Source: Cinclus cinclus
Taxonomy: Eukaryota; Chordata; Aves; Passeriformes; Cinclidae
Length of the DNA stretch: 64,000 nucleotides
Assembly (NCBI RefSeq): GCF_963662255.1
Contig: NC_085052.1
Location: 37,892,654-37,956,653 of the forward strand
Direction: 5' to 3'
Both the position numbers and the translations under genes were made by a program. The notes beneath the pieces were generated by a model, which worked only from the letters and a program-made list of their open reading frames with translations, ran no database searches and was not told the DNA's origin. Each line of letters starts with the position of its first letter. The stretch's first letter is position 1. Shown here piece after piece: positions 1-8,589 of this stretch.

Positions 1-220
1 CACAATGGTTCCTTGCTTCTCTTAACCCCTGTGGTGTGACAATGCATCCCATGCCCTTTTAGGCCACTTGGTCTTAGAATGAATCATTTGATTCTTGGCC
101 TCCATGGTGTCATAATGGTTCCTTGTTTCTATTGGGCCCCATGCTGTCACAATTCATCCCTGGCCCTTTTACGCCCCCTGGTGTCAAATGGGATGCTGGG
201 ATTATTAGCCTGCATTGGGT
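1..220 (+). repeat. Family I monomer (type example)
   Basis: Family I is recognised by D with CATAATGGTTCCTTGTTTC followed by ATTGGGCCCCATGCTGTC, E with CCCTGGCCCTTTTACGCC, and F with CAAATGGGATCCTGGGATT. F often contains the extra GGATCC. A one-base-shorter subtype with GGTTCTTGGTTC in D (219-bp monomer) occurs at 14,977, 18,059, 18,939, 23,560, 24,661, 27,083 and 31,926; the 10,354 copy has an intermediate GGTTCTTTGTTC. Confidence 0.85.
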
Positions 221-330
221 CACAATGGTTCCTTGCTTCTCTTAACCTCTGTGGTGTCACAATGCATCCCATGCCCTTTTAGGCCACATGATGTCACAAT
301 GAATCATTTGATTCTTGGCCTCCATGGTGG
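221..330 (+). repeat. Half-monomer A-B-C, the conserved 110-bp half (example)
   Basis: This is the first 110-bp trimer of the reference monomer. Across the window it varies little. A alternates between GGTTCC and GGATCC near its start and between CTGTGG and CTGTGC near its end. B alternates between CATCCCATG, CATTCCAAG and CTTTCCAAG. C is almost always GAATCATTTGATTC or GAACCATTTGATTC. B carries ATGCAT in most monomers, and CTTTTAGGCCAC is nearly constant. The low variation contrasts with the second half and may reflect conversion or selection; that is inference. Confidence 0.85.
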
Positions 331-440
331 CGTAATTGTACCAGGTTTTACTTGGGCCCCATGCTTTCACAATTCATCCCTGCCCCTTTTAGGCCCATTG
401 GTGTCAAAAGGGATCATTAGATTGTTAGCCTGCATTGGGT
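331..440 (+). repeat. Half-monomer D-E-F, the variable 110-bp half (example)
   Basis: This is the second 110-bp trimer, ancestrally equivalent to A-B-C: D resembles A, E resembles B and F resembles C. In the family I monomer at 1-220, hand alignment against a typical A-B-C gives about 27/37, 30/37 and 24/36 identical bases. This half exists in four alternative versions that define the monomer families. The variants in D, E and F usually travel together, so the half behaves mostly as a haplotype block, with occasional recombinants. Confidence 0.85.
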
Positions 441-660
441 CACAATGGATCCTTGCTTCTCTTAACCTCCGTGCTGTCACAATGCATCCCATGCCCTTTT
501 AGGCCACTTGGTCTCACAATGAACCATTTGATTCTTGGCCTTCATGGTGTCATAATGGTTCCTTGCTTCTATAGGTCCCCATGCTGTCAGAGTTCATCCG
601 TGGTCCTTTTGCGCCCCCTGGTGTCAAAAGGGATTCTTAGATTGTTAGCCTGCATTGGGT
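441..660 (+). repeat. Family IV monomer (type example)
   Basis: Family IV is recognised by D with GCTTCTATAGGTCCCCA (or GGACCCCA), E with CAGAGTTCATCCGTGGTCC and GCGCCCCCTGGTG, and F with GGGATTCTTAGATTG or GGGATTCTTGGATTG. C usually reads GAACCATTTG and ends CTTCATGGTGT or CTCCATGGTGT. I count roughly 60 such monomers by eye. This family carries most of the GCGC and CCGTGG CpG sites and the CTCF-like core described separately. Confidence 0.85.
611..625 (-). promoter_or_regulatory. CTCF-core-like motif in family IV monomers (first of many)
   Basis: Subunit E of this monomer reads GCGCCCCCTGGTGTC, whose complement is GACACCAGGGGGCGC. The vertebrate CTCF core consensus is roughly CCASYAGRKGGCRS; the complement matches 13 of 14 positions by hand comparison, with A in place of the first C. 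Further examples are at 2593-2607, 3695-3709, 4576-4590, 5017-5031, 44211-44225 and 63375-63389. Family I has ACGCCCCCTGGTGTC, one more mismatch; families II and III lack the core. Some family IV copies are damaged (GCGCCCCTCGTG, CGCCCCCTTGTG). The motif contains CpG, so binding could be sensitive to methylation. Occupancy is unknown, and a vertebrate host is assumed. Confidence 0.35.
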
Positions 661-880
661 CACAATGGTTCCTTGCTTCTCTTAACCCCTGTGGTGTCAC
701 AATGCATCCCATGCCCTTTTAGGCCACTTGATGTCACAATGAATCATTTGATTCTTGGCCTCCATGGTGGCGTAATTGTACCAGGTTTTACTGGGGCCCC
801 ATGCTTTCACAATATATCCCTGCCCCTTTTAGGCCCATTGGTGTCAAAAGGGATCATTAGATTGTTAGCCTCCATTGGGT
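661..880 (+). repeat. Family II monomer (second example, aatatatccc subtype)
   Basis: Family II is recognised by D with AATTGTACCAGGTTTTACT and CCCATGCTTTC, E with CCCTGCCCCTTTTAGGCCCA, and F with CACAAGGGATCATTAG or CAAAAGGGATCATTAG. This example has the subtype ACTGGGGCCCC in D and CACAATATATCCC in E, which recurs at 25,541 and 27,963; the 32,806 copy has CTGGGACCCC. Other subtypes carry CGTAATTG, CCTAATTG, CAGAATTG or CGAAATTG at the start of D and help trace duplicated blocks. Confidence 0.85.
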
Positions 881-1321
881 CACAATGGATCCTTGCTTCT
901 CTTAACCCCTGTGGTGGCCCAATGCATCCCATGCCCTTTTAGGCCACATGATGTCACAATGAATCATTTGATTCTGGGCCTCCACGGTGGCATAATAGGG
1001 CCTTGTTTCTATTGGTCCCCGCGCTGTAACAATCCATCCCTGGCCATTTTTATACCCCCTGGTGCCACAAGGGATCATTAGATTGTTAGCTTGCATTGGG
1101 TCACAATGAATCCTTGCTTCTCTTAACCCCTGTGGTGTGACAATGCATCCCATGCCCTTTTATGCCACTTGATATCACAATGAATAATTTGATTCTTGGC
1201 CTCCATGGTGGCATAATTGTACCAGGTTTTACTTGGGCCCCATGCTTTCACAATTCATCCCTGCCCCTTTTAGGCCCATTGGTGTCACAAGGGATCATTA
1301 GATTGTTAGCCTGCATTGGGT

Positions 1322-1540
1322 CACAATGGATCCTTGCTTCTCTTGCCTCTGTGGTGTCACAATGCATCCCATGCCCTTTTAGGCCACTTGATGTCACAAT
1401 GAATCATTTGATTCTTGGCCTCCATGGTGTCATAATGGTTCCTTGTTTCTATTGGGCCCCATGCTGTCACAATTCATCCCTGGCCCTTTTACGCCCCCTG
1501 GTGTCAAATGGGATCCTGGGAATATTAGCCTCCATTGGGT
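1322..1540 (+). repeat. 219-bp monomer with short A (CTTGCCTCTG)
   Basis: A reads CTTGCCTCTG where most monomers have CTTAACCTCTG, one base shorter. The same lesion occurs at 33,466 (family I context) and, with GCATCTCTTGCC, in the second monomer of block Q copies 2 to 5 (12,556, 16,518, 21,140, 29,505). Because 219 is divisible by 3, forward frames stay open across the junction for up to 168 codons. Confidence 0.8.
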
Positions 1541-2201
1541 CACAATGGATCCTTGCTTCTCTTAACCCCTGTGCTGTCACAATGCATCCCATGCCCTTTT
1601 AGGCCACTTGATGTCACAATGAATCATTTGATTCTTGGCCTCCATGGTGGCGTAATTGTACCAGGTTTTACTTGGGCCCCATGCTTTCACAATATATCCC
1701 TGCCCCTTTTAGGCCCATTGGTGTCAAAAGGGATCATTAGATTGTTAGCCTCCATTGGGTCACAATGGATCCTTGCTTCTCTTAACCCCTGTGGTGGCCC
1801 AATGCATCCCATGCCCTTTTAGGCCACATGATGTCACAATGAATCATTTGATTCTGGGATTCCACGGTGGCATAATAGATCCTTGTTTCTATTGGTCCCC
1901 GCGCTGTAACAATCCATCCCTAGCCATTTTTATACCCCCTGGTGCCACAAGGGATCATTAGATTGTTAGCCTGCATTGGGTCACAATGGTTCCTTGCTTC
2001 TCTTAACCCCTGTGCTGTCACAATGCATCCCATGCCCTTTTAGGCCACTTGATGTCACAATGAATCATTTGATTCTTGGCCTCCATGGTGGCATAATTGT
2101 ACCAGGTTTTACTTGGGCCCCATGCTTTCACAATTCATCCCTGCCCCTTTTAGGCCCATTGGTGTCACAAGGGATCATTAGATTGTTAGCCTGCATTGGG
2201 T

Positions 2202-2422
2202 CACAATGGTTCCTTGCTTCTCTTAACCTCTGTGGTGTCACAATGCATCCCATGCCCTTTTAGGCCACTTGATGTCACAATGAATCATTTGATTCTTGGC
2301 CTCCATGGTGGCATAATAGATCCTTGCTTCTATTGGTCCCCGTGCTGTAACAATCCATCCCTGGCCCTTTTTATGCCCCCTGGTGCCACAAGGGATCATT
2401 AGATTGTTAGCCTGCATTGGGT
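2202..2422 (+). repeat. Family III monomer, 221 bp (type example)
   Basis: Family III is recognised by D with CATAATAGATCCTTGC and ATTGGTCCCCGTGCTGT, E beginning AACAATCCATCCC with CCCTTTTTATACCCCC (TATGCCCCC here), and F with CACAAGGGATCATTAG or CAAAAGGGATCATTAG. E is 38 bp, making the monomer 221 bp. The extra base opens a roughly 78-codon minus-strand frame across most family III monomers. That frame is a length effect and not a gene. Confidence 0.85.
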
Positions 2423-5400
2423 CACAATGGTTCCTTGCTTCTCTTAACCTCTGTGGTGTCACAATGCATTCCAAGCCCTTTTAGGCCACTTGGTCTTACA
2501 ATGAACCATTTGATTCTTGGCCTCCATGGTGTCATAATGGTTCCTTGCTTCTATAGGTCCCCATGCTGTCAGAGTTCATCCGTGGTCCTTTTGCGCCCCC
2601 TGGTGTCCAATGGGATTCTTAGATTGTTAGCCTGCATTGGGTCACAATGGTTCCTTGCTTCTCTTAACGTATGTGGTGTCACAATGCATCCCATGCCCTT
2701 TTAGGCCACTTGATGTCACAATGAATCATTTGATTCTTGGCCTCCATGGTGTCATAATGGTTCCTTGTTTCTATTGGGCCCCATGCTGTCACAATTCATC
2801 CCTGGCCCTTTTACGCCCCCTGGTGTCAAATGGGATCCTGGGATTATTAGATTCCGTTGGATGACAATGGATCCTTGCTTCTCTTAACCCCTGTGCTGTC
2901 ACAATGCATCCCATGCCCTTTTAGGCCACTTGATGTCACAATGAATCATTTGATTCTTGGCCTCCACGGTGGCATAGTAGATCCTTGCTTCTATTGGTCC
3001 CCGTGCTGTAACAATCCAGCCCTGGCCCTTTTTATACCCCCTGGTGCCACAAGGGATCATTAGATTGTTAGCCTGCATTGGGTCACAATGGTTCCTTGCT
3101 TTTCTTAACCTCTGTGGTGTCACAATGCATCCCATGCCCTTTTAGGCCACTTGATGTCACAATGAATCATTTGATTCTTGGCCTCCATGGTGGCATAATT
3201 GTACCAGGTTTTACTTGGGCCCCATGCTTTCACAATTCATCCCTGCCCCTTTTAGGCCCATTGGTGTCAAAAGGGATCATTAGATTGTTAGCCTGCATTG
3301 TGTCACAATGGATCCTTGCTTCTCTTAACCTCTGTGCTGTCACAATGCATCCCATGCCCTTTTAGGCCACTTGATGTCACAATGAATCATTTGATTCTTG
3401 GCCTCCATGGTGGCATAATAGATCCTTGCTTCTATTGGTCCCCGTGCTGTAACAATCCATCCCTGGCCCTTTTTATACCCCCTGGTGCCACAAGGGATCA
3501 TTAGATTGTTAGCCTGCATTGGGTCACAATGGTTCCTTGCTTCTCTTAACCTCTGTGGTGTCACAATGCTTTCCAAGCCCTTTTAGGCCACTAGATGTCA
3601 CAATGAACCATTTGATTCTTGGCCTTCATGGTGTCATAATGGTTCCTTGCTTCTATAGGTCCCCACGCTGTCAAGGTTCATCCGTGGTCCTTTTGCGCCC
3701 CCTGGTGTCAAAAGGGATTCTTGGATTGTTAGCCTGCATTGGGTCACAATGGTTCCTTGCTTCTCTTAACCCCTGTGGTGTCACAAAACATCCCATGCCC
3801 TTTTAGGCCACTTGATGTCACAATGAATCATTTGATTCTTGGCCTCCATGGTGGCATAATTGTACCAGGTTTTACTTGGGCCCCATGCTTTCACAATTCA
3901 TCCCTGCCCCTTTTAGGCCCATTGGTGTCACAAGGGATCATTAGATTGTTAGCCTGCATTGGGTCACAATGGTTCCTTGCTTCTCTTAACCTCTGTGGTG
4001 TCACAATGCATCCCATGCCCTTTTAGGCCACTTGATGTCACAATGAATCATTTGATTCTTGGCCTCCATGGTGGCATAATGGTTCCTTGTTTCTATTGGG
4101 CCCCATCCTGTCACAATTCATCCCTGCCCCTTTTAGGCCCATTGGTGTCACAAGGGATCATTAGATTGTTAGCCTGCATTGGGTCACAATGGTTCCTTGC
4201 TTCTCTTAACCTCTGTGGTGTCACAGTGCCTCCCATGCCCTTTTAGGCCACTTGATGTCACAATGAATCATTTGATTCTTGGTCTCCATGGTGGCATAAT
4301 AGATCCTTGCTTCTATTGGTCCCCGTGCTGTAACAATCCATCCCTGGCCCTTTTTATACCCCCTGGTGCCACAAGGGATCATTAGATTGTTAGCCTGCAT
4401 TGGGTCACAATGGTTCCTTGCTTCTCTTAACCTCTGTGCTGTCACAATGCATTCCAAGCCCTTTTAGGCCACTTGGTCTTACAATGAACCATTTGATTCT
4501 TGGCCTTCATGGTGTCATAATGGTTCCTTGCTTCTATAGGTCCCCACGCTGTCAAGGTTCATCCGTGGTCCTTTTGCGCCCCCTGGTGTCAAAAGGGATT
4601 CTTGGATTGTTAGCCTGCATTGGGTCACAATGGTTCCTTGCTTCTCTTAACCTCTGTGGTGTCACAATGCATCCCATGCCCTTTTAGGCCACTTGATGTC
4701 ACAATGAATCATTTGATTCTTGGCCTCCATGGTGGCATAATAGATCCTTGCTTCTATTGGTCCCCGTGCTGTAACAATCCATCCCTGGCCCTTTTTATGC
4801 CCCCTGTTGCCACAAGGGATCATTAGATTGTTAGCCTGCATTGGGTCACAATGGTTCCTTGCTTCTCTTAACCTCTGTGGTGTCACAATGCATTCCAAGC
4901 CCTTTTAGGCCACTTGGCCTTACAATGAACCATTTGATTCTTGGCCTCCATGGTGTCATAATGGTTCCTTGCTTCTATAGGACCCCATGCTGTCAGAGTT
5001 CATCCGTGGTCCTTTTGCGCCCCCTGGTGTCCAATGGGATTCTTAGATTGTTAGCCTGCATTGGGTCACAATGGATCCTTGCTTCTCTTAACCCCTGTGG
5101 TGTCACAATGCATCCCATGCCCTTTTAGGCCACTTGTTGTCACAATGAATCATTTGATTCTTGGCCTCCATGGTGGCATAATTGTACCAGGTTTTACTGG
5201 GGCCCCATGCTTTCACAATTCATCCCTGCACCTTTTAGGCCCATTGGTGTCACAAGGTATCATTAGATTGTTAGCCTGCATTGGGTCACAATGGTTCCTT
5301 GCTTCTCTTAACCTCTGTGGTGTCACAATGCATCCCATGCCCTTTTAGGCCACTTGATGTCACAATGAATCATTTGATTCTTGGCCTCCATGGTGTCATA

Positions 5401-5727
5401 ATGGTTCCTTGTTTCTATTGGGCCCCATGCTGTCACAATTCATCCCTGGCTCTTTTACGCCCCCTGGTGTCAAATGGGATCCTGGGATTATTAGCTTCCA
5501 TTGGGTCACAATGGATCCTTGCTTCTCTTAACCCCTGTGCTGTCACAATGCATCCCATGCCCTTTTAGGCCACTTGATGTCACAATGAATCATTTGATTC
5601 TTGGCCTCCACGGTGGCATAATAGATCCTTGCTTCTATTGGTCCCCGTGCTGTAACAATCCATCCCTGGCCCTTTTTATACCCCCTGGTGCCAAAAGGGA
5701 TCATTAGATTGTTAGCCTGCATTGGGT

Positions 5728-8589
5728 CACAATGGTTCCTTGCTTCTCTTAACCTCTGTGGTGTCACAATGCTTTCCAAGCCCTTTTAGGCCACTTGATG
5801 TCACAATGAAACATTTGATTCTTGGCCTCCATGGTGGCATAATTGTACCAGGTTTTACTTGGGCCCCATGCTTTCACAATTCATCCCTGCCCCTTTTAGG
5901 CCCATTGGTGTCACAAGGGATCATTAGATTGTTAGCCCGCATTGGGTCACAATGGTTCCTTGCTTCTCTTAACCCCTGTGCTGTCACAATGCATTCCAAG
6001 CCCTTTTAGGCCACTTGGTCTTACAATGAACCATTTGATTCTTGGCCTCCATGGTGTCATAATGGTTCCTTGTTTCTATAGGACCCCATGCTGTCAGAGT
6101 TCATCCGTGGTCCTTTTGCGCCCCCTGGTGTGCAATGGGATTCTTAGATTGTTAGCCTGCATTGGGTCACAATGGATCCTTGCTTCTCTAAACCCCTGTG
6201 GTGGTCCAATGCATCCCATGCCCTTTTAGGCCACTTGATGTCACAATGAATCATTTGATTTTTGGCCTCCACGGTGGCATAGTAGATCCTTGCTTCTATT
6301 GGTCCCCGTGCTGTAACAATCCATCCCTGGCCCTTTTTATACCCCCTGGTGCCACAAGGGATCATTAGATTGTTAGCCTGCATTGGGTCACAATGGTTCC
6401 TTGCTTCTCTTAACCTCTGTGGTGTCACAATGCATCCCATGCCCTTTTAGGCCACTTGATGTCACAATGAATCATTTGATTCTTGGCCTTCATGGTGTCA
6501 TAATGGTTCCTTGCTTCTATAGGTCCCCATGCTGTCAGAGTCCATCCGTGGTCCTTTTGCGCCCCTCGTGTCCAATGGGATTCTTAGATTGTTAGCCTGC
6601 ATTGGGTCACAATGGTTCCTTGCTTCTCTTAACCCCTGTGCTGTCACAATGCATCCCATGCCCTTTTAGGCCACTTGATGTCACAATGAATCATTTGATT
6701 CTTGGCCTCCATGGTGGCCTAATTGTACCAGGTTTTACTTGGGCCCCATGCTTTCACAATATATCCCTGCCCCTTTTAGGCCCATTGGTGTCAAAAGGGA
6801 TCATTAGATTGTTATCCTCCATTGGGTCACAATGGATCCTTGCTTCTCTTAACCCCTGTGGTGGCCCAATGCATCCCATGCCCTTTTAGGCCACATGATG
6901 TCACAATGAATCATTTGATTCTTGGCCTCCACGGTGGCATAGTAGATCCTTGCTTCTATTGGTCCCCGTGCTGTAACAATCCATCCCTGGCCCTTTTTAT
7001 ACCCCCTGGTGCCAAAAGGGATCATTAGATTGTTAGCCTGCATTGGGTCACAATGGTTCCTTGCTTCTCTTAACCTCTGTGGTGTCACAATGCTTTCCAA
7101 GCCCTTTTAGGCCACTAGATGTCACAATGAACCATTTGATTCTTGGCCTTCATGGTGTCATAATGGTTCCTTGCTTCTATAGGTCCCCACGCTGTCAAGG
7201 TTCATCCGTTGTCCGTTTGCGCCCCCTTGTGTCAAAAGGGATTCTTGGATTGTTAGCCTGCATTGGGTCACAATGGTTCCTTGCTTCTCTTAACCCCTGG
7301 GGTGTCACAATGCATCCCATGCCCTTTTAGGCCACTTGGTCTTAGAATGAACCATTTGATTCTTGGCCTCCATGGTGTCATAATGGTTCCTTGTTTCTAT
7401 TGGGCCCCATGCTGTCACAATTCATCCCTGGCCCTTTTAGGCCCCCTGGTGTCAAATGGGATGCTGGGATTATTAGCCTCCATTGGGTCACAATGGATCC
7501 TTGTTTCTCTTAACCCCTGTGCTGTCACAATGCATCCCATGCCCTTTTAGGCCACTTGATGTCACAATGAATCATTTGATTCTTGGCCTCCATGGTGGCA
7601 TAATTGTACCAGGTTTTACTAGGGCCCCATGCTTTCACAATTCATCCCTGCCCCTTTTAGGCCCATTGGTGTCACAAGGGATCATTAGATTGTTAGCCTG
7701 CATTGGGTCACAATGGTTCCTTGCTTCTCTTAACCTCTGTGGTGTCACAATGCATCCCATGCCCTTTTAGGCCACTTGATGTCACAATGAATCATTTGAT
7801 TCTTGGCCTCCATGGTGGCATAATAGATCCTTGCTTCTATTGGTCCCCGTGCTGTAACAATCCATCCCTGGCGCTTATTATGCCCCCTGGTGACACAAGG
7901 GTTCATTAGATTGTTAGCCTGCATTGGGTCACAATGGTTCCTTGCTTCTCTTAACCTCTGTGGTGTCACAATGCATTCCAAGCCTTTTTAGGCCACTTGG
8001 TCTTACAATGAACCATTTGATTCTTGGCCTCCATGGTGTCATAATGGTTCCTTGCTTCTATAGGACCCCATGCTGTCAGAGTTCATCCGTGGTCCTTTTG
8101 CGCCCCCTGGTGTCCAATGGGATTCTTAGATTGTTAGCCTGCATTGGGTCACAATGGATCCTTGCTTCTCTTAACCCCTGTGCTGTCACAATGCATCCCA
8201 TGCCCTTTTAGGCCACTTGATGTCACAATGAATCATTTGATTCTTGGCCTCCATGGTGGCGTAATTGTACCAGGTTTTACTTGGGCCCCATGCTTTCACA
8301 ATTCATCCCTGCACATTTTAGGCCCATTGGTGTCACAAGGTATCATTAGATTGTTAGCCTGCATTGGGTCACAATGGTTCCTTGCTTCTCTTAACCTCTG
8401 TGGTGTCACAATGCATCCCATGCCCTTTTAGGCCACATGATGTCACAATGAATCATTTGATTCTTGGCCTCCATGGTGTCATAATGGTTCCTTGTTTCTA
8501 TTGGGCCCCATGCTGTCACAATTCATCCCTGGCCCTTTTACGCCCCCTGGTGTCAAATGGGATCCTGGGATTATTAGCCTCCATTGGGT
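5728..8589 (+). repeat. Higher-order block Q, copy 1 (13 monomers)
   Basis: Order II-IV-III-IV-II-III-IV-I-II-III-IV-II-I, starts 5728, 5948, 6168, 6389, 6608, 6828, 7049, 7269, 7489, 7709, 7930, 8150, 8370. Private markers shared with other Q copies are GAAACATTTG in C of the first monomer, GCGCCCCTCGTG (one base short) in the fourth, GTGGTGGCCCAATG at the A/B junction of the sixth, CGCCCCCTTGTG in the seventh, and GGTGACACAAGGGTTC in the tenth. Copy 1 differs in keeping a full-length A in its second monomer and a common family I subtype in its last. Confidence 0.85.

Larger units (their letters stand above)
221..440 (+). repeat. Reference monomer showing six subunits A-F
   Basis: This family II monomer shows the internal layout: A 221-257 (37 bp), B 258-294 (37), C 295-330 (36), D 331-367 (37), E 368-404 (37) and F 405-440 (36). 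A, B and C start CACAATG, D starts CGTAATTG, E starts CACAATTC and F starts CAAAAGG. Most subunits end in G(T)GT or GGGT, so each junction reads roughly GTGT-CACAATG. The same 37/37/36 rhythm appears in nearly every monomer of the window. The choice of A as first subunit is arbitrary, because a tandem array has no natural start. Confidence 0.95.
1..5727 (+). repeat. Left segment, 26 monomers, duplicated at 32.6-37.4 kb
   Basis: Monomer starts and families: 1 I, 221 II, 441 IV, 661 II, 881 III, 1102 II, 1322 I, 1541 II, 1761 III, 1982 II, 2202 III, 2423 IV, 2643 I, 2863 III, 3084 II, 3304 III, 3525 IV, 3745 II, 3965 I/II hybrid, 4185 III, 4406 IV, 4626 III, 4847 IV, 5067 II, 5287 I, 5507 III. 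The 1322 monomer is 219 bp because A reads CTTGCCTCTG. The 2863 monomer begins GACAATGG after an unusual ATTCCGTTGGAT. The segment, plus the next monomer, matches 32,586-37,650 in order and in private variants. Two dimers (441-880 and 1541-1981) are missing from the other copy. Confidence 0.85.

Noticed and set aside
215..502. Forward open frame of about 95 codons, repeated in every monomer
   Set aside because: It recurs every 220 bp in a shifting frame, overlaps its neighbours, starts at TTG and follows satellite variation with no sign of codon-level constraint. A stop-poor repeat explains it.
881..1101. TATA-like TTTTTATAC in family III as a promoter
   Set aside because: It is part of a repeat subunit present in dozens of copies, with no initiator, downstream gene or pol III box to support promoter activity.
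2238..2474. Minus-strand open frames of about 78 codons
   Set aside because: They track the 221-bp family III monomers and arise from the extra base in subunit E.
2852..2870. CENP-B box-like TTCCGTTGGATGACAATGG, with related CTCCGTTGGGTGACAATGG at about 40,506, 43,368 and 48,657
   Set aside because: The GTTGG centre resembles the box, but the essential TTCG and CGGG parts are missing, and it occurs in only a handful of monomers.
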